Origin: Bacteroidales bacterium
Lineage (GTDB): Bacteria; Bacteroidota; Bacteroidia; Bacteroidales; UBA932
Reading direction: 5' to 3'
Assembly (NCBI GenBank): GCA_021443605.1
Contig: JABUTQ010000042.1
Location: 1 to 37,005 of the forward strand
Length of the DNA: 37,005 nt
The notes under the pieces were generated by a model. The model was not told the origin of the DNA. It was given only the letters and a program-made list of their open reading frames with translations, and did no database searches. Positions 13,944-22,421 of the stretch are shown here, piece by piece. Numbering within the stretch: the stretch's first letter is position 1; every line of letters begins with the position of its first letter. The position numbers and the translations under genes were made by a program.

Positions 13944-16175
13944 ATGGGAAAGAAGATTGCTATAATGCTTTTGGCAGCGCTTGTGTCACTGCCGCTTTTG
14001 GCACAGCGCCCCAAGGTCGGGGTTGTCCTTTCCGGTGGAGGAGCCAAGGGATCGGCACACGTTGGAGTTCTCAAGTATCTGGAAGAGAATAATATACCTA
14101 TAGACTACATTGCCGGTACGAGTATGGGGGCTATCATTGGAGGTCTCTATGCGATAGGTTATTCCGCAGACGACCTCGAGCAGATGATTAATTCCCAGGA
14201 CTGGCCCTTCGTGATGAGTGGTCAGGTGAATCGAGACAACATCACCTACGAAAACAGAGAATACCAGGACAGGGTGCTGCTCAGCGTCCCTTTCGGAATC
14301 CATCCCATAAAAGACTTCTCGGCAGGCATTGAATCTTCAATCCTCCCGATGGGGCTTATCGGAGACCAGCATATCACAAATCTTTTTTCAAAATACACGG
14401 TGGGTTATCAGGATTCACTGGATTTCAACAAGATGCCCATTCCGTATGCGTGCGTGGCAGTTGATCTAGACACCAAACAGGAAGTGGTGTTCCACAGCGG
14501 CGTTCTGGCAAAGGCAATGAGGGCGTCAATGTCCATCCCCGGAGTTTTTGCCCCCGTGAGGATGGGAGAAGACGTGTTTGTGGATGGCGGTGTGAAGAAC
14601 AATTTCCCCGTGGATGTGGCCAAGGAGATGGGGGCGGATATCATCATCGGAAGCCTTCTGGGGTATGAAGATCCACACGAGAAGGCTACTTACAACACGC
14701 CTCTCGATGTCGCGTCCAAGATGTTGGATATGATTACCGGACAGAAGATTGAAGAAGGGGTGGCGGTGACGGACATTCTCATATCCCCCTCGGTTGTCGG
14801 ATACAATGCCCTCAGTTTCGACTCGGAATCGCTTAAAGTATTGATGCAGAACGGATACGATGCCGCTGTAAGGAAAAAGACGGAGATTGAGGAGTTGAAA
14901 AAATACCTTGACAAATGGGACGGTCCCCTTACCGCTGCCAAGACATACAAGAAGGCGCTCAAGCCTCAGGATACCATTGAAATAGCTGCGCTTGTCGTCA
15001 GAGGTATCCCCAAAGATGACATCAGATGGCTTCTGGACGATACCAAAATAGCCCCGGGCGTAAGGACAACCATAGACAATATCGACAACGCGATAGACGA
15101 TTTGTATGCCACCGAGGCATTCACCTCCATCAATTATTCACTTGTCGGAAAGGAATCTCCGTTCAATCTTGAATTGGAATTCAATCCCGCTCCCAAGAAC
15201 GTTGCAGGTCTCGGGGCAAGGTTCGATACCCAGGAGATAGCATCTCTTCTCTTCGATTTCAGGTTCAATCACAAGAAGTTATACGGTTCAAGATATTTCT
15301 TGCAAGCCAAGTTGCACAACAATTTCTACGTGAATGCCGGATATACTTATGCATTCAAGTCCAGATTCGAGGTTGGGGCATCGGCCGGTATCAAGCGCCA
15401 TTATTTCAATATGATGGACATTGACAAGGAGGTTGGAAACGTTTCGTATCTACACTACTTCGGCAAGGTGAACCTCAGTACCAGCAGGCTGAAAAAAGTG
15501 AAGATAAATGCCGGTGGAAGAATCGACATTTACACTTATCGAAACAGTTTCCCGATTATATCATATTCAGATATTTATGACTACGATAACAGGAGCAATA
15601 TCTTCCCCGGCGTGTATTTTTCTTTGGACTTCGATAATACAGACAGCCCCGCCATTCCTAATAGAGGAGTGTCATTAAATTGGACGTCAAGGCTTTACAA
15701 GCCTGTGGCGGTTGCAGACAAATCGTGGTTCTCACTACACAACCTTTCCTTCAGTGCCGCCTGGACTCCTTGTGAATATGTCACGGTCCTTCCTTTTGTG
15801 AATGCCCGTCTGGTGCTTGGCAAGAATCCTCCGGTAATCGCCGCGAATGTGGTTGGCGGGTATCAGAGCGGAAAATTCATGTCCCAGCAACTGCCGTTCT
15901 ACGGCATTCTCAATCCCATTATCGTCGGGAAGTTCTTGGCTATTGGAGGTCTTGACTTACGCGGCAATATCGGACAGGCGCATCACGTTTATCTTGGCGG
16001 AAACTACGCATTCCAGGGAAATGACGTCAAGTCGGTTTTGGAGCAAGACAACTTCTGGGGTGTGCGATTGGGTTATACCTTCAATTCAAAGGCGGGCCCG
16101 CTTTCGTTCAATGTCCATTATTCCGATTTCACAAGAAAGGTCGGGGTATATATCAGTCTCGGTTATAATTTCTAA
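13944..16175 (+). CDS. Patatin-like phospholipase with POTRA and outer-membrane barrel (PlpD/type Vd-like)
   Basis: A 743-residue protein. A signal peptide (about 1-20, ending in LLAQ) precedes the patatin lipase domain. The oxyanion loop is SGGGAKG (30-36), the nucleophile elbow GTSMG (58-62, Ser60) and the dyad Asp is in VDGGVKNNFP (D214). A POTRA-like segment follows (about 330-400: IAALVVRGIPKDDIRWLLDDTK). Then comes an Omp85-type beta barrel (about 410-743) ending in aromatic ISLGYNF, a typical last strand for barrel assembly. The layout is that of type Vd autotransporters, which export a lipase domain. Whether the domain is cleaved off is not visible. It heads a run with recX, prfB and fumarase. 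Confidence 0.92.
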   Translation: MGKKIAIMLLAALVSLPLLAQRPKVGVVLSGGGAKGSAHVGVLKYLEENNIPIDYIAGTSMGAIIGGLYAIGYSADDLEQMINSQDWPFVMSGQVNRDNITYENREYQDRVLLSVPFGIHPIKDFSAGIESSILPMGLIGDQHITNLFSKYTVGYQDSLDFNKMPIPYACVAVDLDTKQEVVFHSGVLAKAMRASMSIPGVFAPVRMGEDVFVDGGVKNNFPVDVAKEMGADIIIGSLLGYEDPHEKATYNTPLDVASKMLDMITGQKIEEGVAVTDILISPSVVGYNALSFDSESLKVLMQNGYDAAVRKKTEIEELKKYLDKWDGPLTAAKTYKKALKPQDTIEIAALVVRGIPKDDIRWLLDDTKIAPGVRTTIDNIDNAIDDLYATEAFTSINYSLVGKESPFNLELEFNPAPKNVAGLGARFDTQEIASLLFDFRFNHKKLYGSRYFLQAKLHNNFYVNAGYTYAFKSRFEVGASAGIKRHYFNMMDIDKEVGNVSYLHYFGKVNLSTSRLKKVKINAGGRIDIYTYRNSFPIISYSDIYDYDNRSNIFPGVYFSLDFDNTDSPAIPNRGVSLNWTSRLYKPVAVADKSWFSLHNLSFSAAWTPCEYVTVLPFVNARLVLGKNPPVIAANVVGGYQSGKFMSQQLPFYGILNPIIVGKFLAIGGLDLRGNIGQAHHVYLGGNYAFQGNDVKSVLEQDNFWGVRLGYTFNSKAGPLSFNVHYSDFTRKVGVYISLGYNF

Positions 16176-16180
16176 CGGCT

Positions 16181-16654
16181 ATGGAAACAGAAGATATTTT
16201 AAACAGGATGAGAAAGTACTGCAGCAAGAAAGAGTGCTGCAAAGTGGATGTCTATAAGAAGATTATGGACATTGCTCTCAAAGAGAACATTGATATCGAT
16301 CCCGATGAAATTATTGAAAAACTGTGCAGGGAGAGATATATAGACGAGATGCGCTATGCAAAGGCTTTTGCCCACGACAAGAGCGTGTTGCAGGGGTGGG
16401 GCGATATGAAGATAAAATACCAGCTCCGCCAGAAAGGCATCGACCCTGACATCATAATGTCTGCCGTTGAGGTGATAGACCACGATGCCTCGAAGGCAAA
16501 GATGAAAAGTTTGCTGGAGGCGTATTACAACAGGCTTTCCGGCGAAGAGGACGAGAAGTTCATGAAGCTTCTCCGCTTCGGAATAAGAAGAGGTTTTATT
16601 TTTGGACAAATCAAATCGGTATATGATAGTATCAGATCAAATAAAAGAGATTAA
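16181..16654 (+). CDS. recX: Regulatory protein RecX
   Basis: A 157-residue protein with the RecX pattern of repeated three-helix units: KIMDIALKENIDIDPDEIIEKLCRERYIDEMRYAKAFAHDKS, then WGDMKIKYQLRQKGIDPDIIMSAVEVID, then the C-terminal KFMKLLRFGIRRGFIFGQIKSVYDSI. RecX binds and limits RecA filaments. It starts 5 bases after the patatin gene and overlaps the prfB start by 32 bases, so its translation probably feeds into prfB. recA itself is not in the window. Confidence 0.88.
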   Translation: METEDILNRMRKYCSKKECCKVDVYKKIMDIALKENIDIDPDEIIEKLCRERYIDEMRYAKAFAHDKSVLQGWGDMKIKYQLRQKGIDPDIIMSAVEVIDHDASKAKMKSLLEAYYNRLSGEEDEKFMKLLRFGIRRGFIFGQIKSVYDSIRSNKRD

Positions 16655-17703
16655 ACAGCGGATAGAGACGTTGGGGAGGTGTCTTTGACATCGCTTCGAA
16701 GAGAGAAGAATTAGCGACAAGAGAAGAGAAAACGCTTGCCCCCGGCTTTTGGGACGACCCCAAAAAAGCGGAGGCAGAGCTCAAGGAGATAGCCGGCATC
16801 AAATTTTGGGTATCTTCGTATAATTCTGCAACAGAAGCACTTGCGGATTTGGAAACCTTGATGGATTTTGGTGCGGAGGCCGAAGCCGATGCAGAAAAGG
16901 CATACGCAGACCTCTGTGCAAAAGTGGAATCGGTGGAGCTTCGCAATATGCTCGGTGAAGAGGGTGACAGTCTTGGAGCTTTGCTCAAGATAAATTCCGG
17001 AGCAGGTGGCACGGAGAGCAACGACTGGTCGGCAATGCTTATGCGAATGTATCTCCGTTGGGCGGAGCGAAACGGCTACAAGACCACCATCAGCGATATT
17101 CTGGACGGCGACGAGGCGGGTATAAAATCGGTTACGATAGAGATTGAGGGCGATTATGCTTTCGGGTATCTGAAAGCTGAGAGCGGCGTGCACCGTCTTG
17201 TGCGCATCTCCCCGTTTAACGCGCAGGGGAAGAGGCAGACGACTTTCTCTTCCGTATTCGTCTATCCTTTGGTGGATGATACCATCGAAATAGAGATAAA
17301 TCCGGCGGATCTCGAGTGGGATACATACCGTTCGAGCGGTGCCGGCGGGCAGAACGTCAACAAAGTGGAGACCGGAGTGCGCGTGCGCCATATCCCTACA
17401 GGAATCGTGGTGGAGAATACAGAGACTCGTTCGCAGCTCGACAACCGACAGAATGCGTTGCGCATATTGAAATCCCATCTCTACGACCTCGAGCTCAAAA
17501 AGCGTCAGGCGAAGCAGGCGGAACTCGAGGGGCAGAAGAAAAAAATAGAGTGGGGGAGTCAGATTCGCAGTTACGTGCTCCATCCTTACAAGATGGTGAA
17601 GGATTTGCGCACCGGATATGAAACGTCTGACACTCAGGGAGTTCTCGATGGCGATATCAATGAGTTTATGAAAGTTTATCTAATGGAAAACAGTAAGAAT
17701 TAA
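16623..17703 (+). CDS. prfB: Peptide chain release factor 2, made by programmed +1 frameshift at 16686
   Basis: The gene is read as 16623-16685 joined to 16687-17703, about 359 residues. Frame 0 begins at ATG 16623 (MIVSDQIKEIKQRIETLG) and meets TGA at 16686-16688 in GGAGGTGTCTTTGAC, the classic RF2 shift site: a Shine-Dalgarno-like GGAGG, three bases, CTT, then in-frame TGA C. Skipping one base gives DIASKREELATREEK in frame with the rest. RF2 identity comes from the SPF anticodon tripeptide (17209-17217); the catalytic GGQ is at 17344-17352. RF2 releases peptides at UGA and UAA. The shift lets low RF2 raise its own synthesis. It overlaps recX by 32 bases. Confidence 0.95.
16674..16690 (+). 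promoter_or_regulatory. prfB programmed +1 frameshift site
   Basis: GGGAGGTGTCTTTGACA contains the stimulatory GGAGG, the slippery CTT codon and the UGA C stop context known from E. coli prfB. Frame 0 encodes 21 residues before the TGA. Confidence 0.93.
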
Positions 17704-17721
17704 CAAATACAAATCAATATT

Positions 17722-19332
17722 ATGGAATTCAAATATCAGGAAATGTTTCCGCTGGGTGAAGACAAGACCCAGTATCGTCTCTTGACAAAAGATTATGTCG
17801 AAGAGGTTGACTTTAATGGTGAAAAGGTATTGAAAGTTGCTCCCGAAGGGCTCCGTTTTCTTGCTCGTCAGGCTATGCACGACGTGTCGTTTATGCTCCG
17901 TCCCGCTCATAATGAGATGGTTTCAAAGATTCTCTCAGATCCTGAGAGCAGTGCGAACGACAAAGCCGTTGCCCTTACAATGCTTCTCAACGCAGGTGTG
18001 GCCGCAAAGGGACAGCTTCCGTTCTGCCAGGATACCGGTACAGCCACAATCGTTGCCAAAAAAGGGCAGAAAGTATGGACCGGCGGCGGTGACACCGAAG
18101 CTCTCTATCACGGTGTTTATGATACTTACACAACTGACAATCTGCGATATAGCCAGACAGTTGCCCTCGATATGTACACCGAGAAAAATACCGGCAACAA
18201 CCTCCCTGCACAGGTGGATATCTATGCCACTGACGGAGCAGAATACAAATTCCTCTTCGTAGCAAAAGGAGGCGGAAGCGCAAACAAGACATATCTCTTC
18301 CAGGAAACCAAGGCCCTCCTGAATCCCGAGAAACTCGAAAAATTCCTTGTGGACAAGATGCGCACCCTTGGAACTGCAGCCTGCCCTCCGTACCATATCG
18401 CTTTTGTGATTGGCGGCACTTCTGCCGAGATGAACCTCAAGACCGTGAAACTCGCCTCTGCAAAATATTATGACGAGCTCCCCACTTCCGGCAACGACCT
18501 CGGTCGCGCATTCCGCGACCTTGAAATGGAGGCCAAGCTCCTTGAAGCAGCCCATAAACTTGGGCTTGGCGCACAGTTCGGCGGCAAGGCTTTCGCTCAC
18601 GATATCAGAGTGATACGTCTTCCTCGTCACGGCGCTTCGTGCCCTGTCGGAATGGGAGTAAGCTGCTCTGCAGACCGTAATGTCAAGGCCAAGATAAACA
18701 AGGACGGCATCTGGCTCGAGCAACTCGACACCAATCCTCTTCGCCTGGTTCCCGAGCAGTATCTCAACAGCAAACACTCTACAGGTGTGAAGATAGACCT
18801 CAACCGCCCGATGAAAGAGGTTTGCGCAGAGCTCAGCAAATATCCTGTCTCTACTTTCCTCCTTTTGAAAGGAACAATCATCGTTGGCCGCGACATCGCC
18901 CACGCCAAACTGAAAGAGCGCATCGACCGCGGCGAGGGTCTTCCTCAGTATATGAAAGACCATCCCATTTATTATGCCGGCCCGGCCAAGACACCCGCAG
19001 GAATGCCTTCAGGCAGCTTCGGCCCCACAACTGCCGGACGTATGGACAGCTATGTGGATTTGTTCCAGGACAATGGCGGCAGTATGATTATGATTGCCAA
19101 GGGCAACCGCAGCAAACAGGTTACAGATGCCTGCAAGAAGCACGGTGGATTCTATCTTGGAAGCATCGGCGGCCCCGCAGCCAAACTTGCACAGGACAAC
19201 ATCAAGAAGGTGGAATGCCTTGAATATCCGGAGCTTGGAATGGAGGCCATTTGGCGCATTGAAGTGGAAGATTTCCCTGCCTTCATCCTCGTAGATGACA
19301 AAGGCAACGACTTCTTCGCCGACAAGATGTAG
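17722..19332 (+). CDS. Class I fumarate hydratase (iron-sulfur)
   Basis: A 536-residue protein, close to the class I fumarases FumA/FumB (about 548). It interconverts fumarate and malate using a [4Fe-4S] cluster. Likely cluster cysteines lie in [12 protein letters not shown] and in [19 protein letters not shown]. The C-terminal half has the FumA beta-domain pattern ([59 protein letters not shown]). It follows prfB by 18 bases and is closed by the 16-bp-stem terminator at 19389. With SdhC in the same window, it suits the fumarate-to-succinate arm used in Bacteroidales fermentation. Confidence 0.96.
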   Translation: MEFKYQEMFPLGEDKTQYRLLTKDYVEEVDFNGEKVLKVAPEGLRFLARQAMHDVSFMLRPAHNEMVSKILSDPESSANDKAVALTMLLNAGVAAKGQLPFCQDTGTATIVAKKGQKVWTGGGDTEALYHGVYDTYTTDNLRYSQTVALDMYTEKNTGNNLPAQVDIYATDGAEYKFLFVAKGGGSANKTYLFQETKALLNPEKLEKFLVDKMRTLGTAACPPYHIAFVIGGTSAEMNLKTVKLASAKYYDELPTSGNDLGRAFRDLEMEAKLLEAAHKLGLGAQFGGKAFAHDIRVIRLPRHGASCPVGMGVSCSADRNVKAKINKDGIWLEQLDTNPLRLVPEQYLNSKHSTGVKIDLNRPMKEVCAELSKYPVSTFLLLKGTIIVGRDIAHAKLKERIDRGEGLPQYMKDHPIYYAGPAKTPAGMPSGSFGPTTAGRMDSYVDLFQDNGGSMIMIAKGNRSKQVTDACKKHGGFYLGSIGGPAAKLAQDNIKKVECLEYPELGMEAIWRIEVEDFPAFILVDDKGNDFFADKM

Positions 19333-19337
19333 AACCC

Positions 19338-19383
19338 TCATTCCGAGGTAGTTGCGTCATTCTGAGCGACAGCGAAGAATCTC
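19338..19383 (+). repeat. Tandem TCATTC(C/T)GAG dispersed-repeat motif
   Basis: TCATTCCGAG (19338-19347) recurs as TCATTCTGAG (19357-19366), continuing into CGACAGCGAAGAATCTC. From memory, close variants of this sequence occur as interspersed repeats in many Bacteroidetes and other genomes; only these two partial copies are seen here. Confidence 0.5.
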
Positions 19384-19388
19384 CACGA

Positions 19389-19434
19389 AAATCCTCAAAA
19401 GGTTGTTGCCAATAAACCTTTTGAGGATTTTTTC
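19389..19434 (+). terminator. Strong intrinsic terminator after fumarase
   Basis: A perfect 16-bp stem, AAATCCTCAAAAGGTT (19389-19404) with AACCTTTTGAGGATTT (19415-19430), closes a 10-base loop and is followed by a T-rich run. The symmetric A/T edges could also let it act for minus-strand transcripts. Confidence 0.9.
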
Positions 19435-19469
19435 TTGCAGTATTTCAATATAAATATATAATTTTGTGT

Positions 19470-19625
19470 CTTAAAAGGTTAGTGGATGATAACCATTTAA
19501 TTAAAAAATATGGCATCAGCATTACAGCCATCCAAAAACTCATCAATCAACTTGTTGTAAAAAACTATATAGAGAAGAATCCGACAGACAACACCTGGCG
19601 AGTAATCATAACCCCTTCGTTATAA
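19470..19625 (+). pseudogene. Remnant of a winged-helix domain protein (3' end only)
   Basis: The frame ending at TAA 19623-19625 reads KKYGISITAIQKLINQLVVKNYIEKN followed by NTWRVIITPSL. This has the look of a winged-helix DNA-binding end, as in the tails of AAA_4/AlbA_2-type ATP-binding proteins: helix-turn-helix, then GYIE-like wing, then WRVI. No start codon, upstream domain or promoter is left, and upstream the frame runs into the fumarase terminator. It probably represents a gene lost by deletion. Confidence 0.4.
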
Positions 19626-19635
19626 AGGATTTGCA

Positions 19636-21303
19636 CTACACCCGGCAGAGGGTGTGGCCGGCAAGGGTGCCCGTGTGCTTTCCTTCTGAGATTGCGTGCG
19701 CTCCGTTTACGAAAACGTGTTCGATACCGGTAGGGAAGGTGTGCGGATTGGCATAGGTTGCAAGATCCTTTATTGTATCGGGATTGAAGACAACCACGTC
19801 TGCAGCATACCCCGGAATCAGCAGCCCGCGGTTCCCGATATGAAGCCGTGAGGCGGGAAGGCCGGTGCACTTGTAGATTGCCGTAGCCATATCTACCACC
19901 TTCTCCTCGCGGACAAATTTCTCGAAGAAGCGGGGGAAGGTCCCATACGACCGCGGATGGGGAATCTCTTTGCTGAGGACACCTTCCGGAGAATAGACGC
20001 TCCCGTCGGATGCCGGCATCGAAAGCGGATGGGCATAAATCATATTCAGGTTTTCTTCTTTCATCGCAAATACCGCCATCTGCACGCCAAGTCTCTCTGT
20101 AACAAGTAGATGGTGAATCATTGGCCAAATATCGAGACCGGAAATTTCACAACACTCGGCAATGTTCTTTCCGGAATATTGTGCATTTTCGGGACGTGAG
20201 CAGGCGGCTATAAGGATTTTTTGAGCTCCTCCGAGCTGCTTCACACGATTTTCGGCATACTGCCCTATCGTTTTTTCTGTCACCGGATTGTCGAGCCTCG
20301 CAAGGATGTCGTCCGTTGAGCCGTCTCGCATATTGAGTGGGATAATGTTCGACAGCCCGGTGAAGAATGCCAGATAAGGATAGCGGTCAAAAGTAATATC
20401 GATACCACCGTTGCGTGCTTCATCAATAAGTTCAAGAAGGTGAGGAAGTTTGTGCCAGTTCGGTTCATTTTGGGCTTTCAAATGGGATATCTCCAATCTC
20501 GCTCCACTCTTGCGGGCAAAATCTATCGCCTCGGCGACCGCCTGCTCCACAAAATTGTCTTCATTCCGCATATGAATCGCGTAAAGGGCATCGTGTTTGG
20601 CCACCACCTTGCACAAGGCAATCATCTCTTCCACTGAAGCATACGAACCCGGGGCATATTCCAGCCCGAACGAGAGGCCGATTGCCCCCATCTCCAATTC
20701 TTTGTCCAGAATATTGCACATTTGCTCTATCTGCTCTTTCGTCGCAGGGATGTTCTTGTTGCCAACTACGCTGGAACGAAGGCTTCCCTGCCCGACGTAG
20801 CTTGCATAATTTATCCCTATCTTATTGTTGTCAAGCGCTGTGTAAAATCCGTCTATATCTTTCCAAAAAGGATTTCCCCAGCGGAGGCGCTCCTTGTTTG
20901 CCTCATAATATGCATCTGAATAGGGAAACGGAGAGTCACCGCAGTTGCCTCCGATGTCTGTCGTTACCCCCTGGAATATGCGGCTGTCCCCTTTGGGGGC
21001 CTCAAACAGATTGGTGTCCGTGTGGGAGTGTATGTCGATAAATCCCGGGCTCACCGCCATTCCTTTTGCATCGATTACCAAATCTGCACTTGAGCCGAGA
21101 TCCTGCCCGATGGCCGCTATTTTCCCTTCGCGGATTCCCAAATCGCCTTTGATTGCAGGCTTGCCGTCGCCCGAATAGATTGTGCCGTTTTTGATTATCG
21201 TATCAAAATGATTGCGTGTGCATGCAGTTGCAAACGGTGAGAATGAAATTCCCAACGCTGCGGCTCCGAATGCCGATGTCTTGAAGAAATCCCTTCTATT
21301 CAT
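19636..21303 (-). CDS. N-acyl-D-amino-acid deacylase family amidohydrolase, Tat-exported
   Basis: The start is ATG 21303 (MNRRDFFKTS), 555 residues, rather than the longer upstream frame, because this gives a twin-arginine signal (RRDFFK, residues 3-8) and ATAC lipobox with Cys at residue 28. The amidohydrolase metal site begins at GFIDIHSHTD (His 92 and 94) and continues with GGNCGDSPFP, IHMRNED and LEISHLKAQNEPNW. The C-terminal segment returns to the small beta domain (GLLIPGYAADVVVFNPDTI). Relatives remove acyl groups from D-amino acids or cleave related N-acyl or dipeptide substrates; the true substrate is unknown. It follows apbE by 5 bases. Confidence 0.85.
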   Translation of the reverse strand: MNRRDFFKTSAFGAAALGISFSPFATACTRNHFDTIIKNGTIYSGDGKPAIKGDLGIREGKIAAIGQDLGSSADLVIDAKGMAVSPGFIDIHSHTDTNLFEAPKGDSRIFQGVTTDIGGNCGDSPFPYSDAYYEANKERLRWGNPFWKDIDGFYTALDNNKIGINYASYVGQGSLRSSVVGNKNIPATKEQIEQMCNILDKELEMGAIGLSFGLEYAPGSYASVEEMIALCKVVAKHDALYAIHMRNEDNFVEQAVAEAIDFARKSGARLEISHLKAQNEPNWHKLPHLLELIDEARNGGIDITFDRYPYLAFFTGLSNIIPLNMRDGSTDDILARLDNPVTEKTIGQYAENRVKQLGGAQKILIAACSRPENAQYSGKNIAECCEISGLDIWPMIHHLLVTERLGVQMAVFAMKEENLNMIYAHPLSMPASDGSVYSPEGVLSKEIPHPRSYGTFPRFFEKFVREEKVVDMATAIYKCTGLPASRLHIGNRGLLIPGYAADVVVFNPDTIKDLATYANPHTFPTGIEHVFVNGAHAISEGKHTGTLAGHTLCRV

Positions 21304-21308
21304 ATTAT

Positions 21309-22346
21309 TTAGTTTTCTGAATCGAGTTTCAGGTTTGGTGTGTGCCACACTTTCATATCATCTTGCTCTCCATAAACGAGATATGCCTCAAATCCCATCT
21401 TCTGTGCAATCTCTTTTGCTGCATCAAGCCCCACAACCATAAGCCAGGTAGCATAAGCATCTGCTGTGGCGCCGTCTTGTGCTGATACTGTGGCACTTAG
21501 CAGAGTGTGCGTTACCGGATACCCCGTGAATGGATCTATCGTATGGGAATATTTCTCTCCGTCTTTCACATAAAATTTCCGATAATTTCCCGAGGTCACA
21601 AGGCCGCAGTCCGTGATGTTGAGGATATCCTGTTTCAACTCGCCCGAAGCGTTGTTTCCATCGACCGGTTTGTCTATCCACACGCGCCACGTCCCTTTCC
21701 GAGGGCTCTCTCCGGCGCAGACAATCTCCCCTCCAAGCTCTATGATATAATCTTTGCAGCCCTCTCTTTTCAGTATTCCGGCAAGGAGGTCGCAAGTGAA
21801 TCCTTGGGCTATAGCATTGAAATTCAGTTTGATGCGAGAATCTTCCTTTTTGAGGTGTATCGTGCCGTCATCGTATTTTGCGAGAGATACCTTCTCCATC
21901 CCCACAAAAGACAAGACGCTGTCCACCTTCATCTTGGTTGCTGTCGTATCCTGTGAAAAACCAAATCCCCAAATGTCGAACAGGGGAGCCGCCGAAGGGT
22001 CGAATGCCCCGCCGCTGATGTCGTATATCCGTTTGGAGATTGTGAAAGTCTCAACAAAGATATCATCAAGGGGAATATCCTGATTGTCATTTACTCTTGA
22101 AAGGATAGATCCTTTGTTATAGCCCGAGATGGACATATCAACCGCCTTGAGCAAGGAATCTATCGAAGCTTCTACCGCTTTTATGTCTGAAGTATCTGGT
22201 AATCTGCAAGTTATGTTATATGTCCCCCCTTGCGCCTCGCCTGCGAAACGGGTGTAGTTGTCATAAGAATTAATACATCCGCAAAAGAAAAATGACGAAG
22301 CAAAAAGGAGCAAAAAAACAGAATGTCTATGATTGATTTTTATCAT
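21309..22346 (-). CDS. apbE: FAD:protein FMN transferase (ApbE), lipoprotein
   Basis: The start is ATG 22346 (MIKINHRHSVFLLLF), 345 residues; the open frame upstream is ignored because the signal peptide begins here. The lipobox region is FFFCGC (Cys 24, possibly 22). ApbE attaches FMN from FAD to threonine or serine of flavoproteins such as NqrB/NqrC and RnfG in the periplasm. Family motifs are GGTYNITC, SGGAFDPSAAPLFDIWGFG, KLNFNAIAQGFTCDLLA, YIIELGGEIVCAGESP, SGNYRKFY and SHTIDPFTGYPV, ATADAYATWLMVVG. It lies upstream of the amidohydrolase in the same direction. Confidence 0.93.
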   Translation of the reverse strand: MIKINHRHSVFLLLFASSFFFCGCINSYDNYTRFAGEAQGGTYNITCRLPDTSDIKAVEASIDSLLKAVDMSISGYNKGSILSRVNDNQDIPLDDIFVETFTISKRIYDISGGAFDPSAAPLFDIWGFGFSQDTTATKMKVDSVLSFVGMEKVSLAKYDDGTIHLKKEDSRIKLNFNAIAQGFTCDLLAGILKREGCKDYIIELGGEIVCAGESPRKGTWRVWIDKPVDGNNASGELKQDILNITDCGLVTSGNYRKFYVKDGEKYSHTIDPFTGYPVTHTLLSATVSAQDGATADAYATWLMVVGLDAAKEIAQKMGFEAYLVYGEQDDMKVWHTPNLKLDSEN

Positions 22347-22421
22347 TTGGATGGCACGATTTTCGTTCCTGATTACGCAAAATTCCAAAAAAAAGTGCAT
22401 ATTTGCAAGTTATAAATTGAA

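Larger units (their letters stand above)
19333..19635. other. Intergenic region: dispersed-repeat motif, terminator, decayed gene end
   Basis: No intact gene. From left to right it holds a TCATTCYGAG-type repeat (19338-19383), the fumarase terminator (19389-19434) and an open stretch (19470-19625) resembling the end of a winged-helix protein. Confidence 0.7.

Noticed and set aside
16623-16688. Short frame ending at TGA with a second long frame at 16849, looking like a broken gene
   Set aside because: The exact RF2 shift site and continuous RF2 sequence from 16687 show programmed frameshifting, not a pseudogene.
17935-18963. Minus-strand frame of 342 codons opposite fumarase
   Set aside because: A shadow of the well-supported fumarase gene; the sequence is Cys- and His-rich without any domain pattern.
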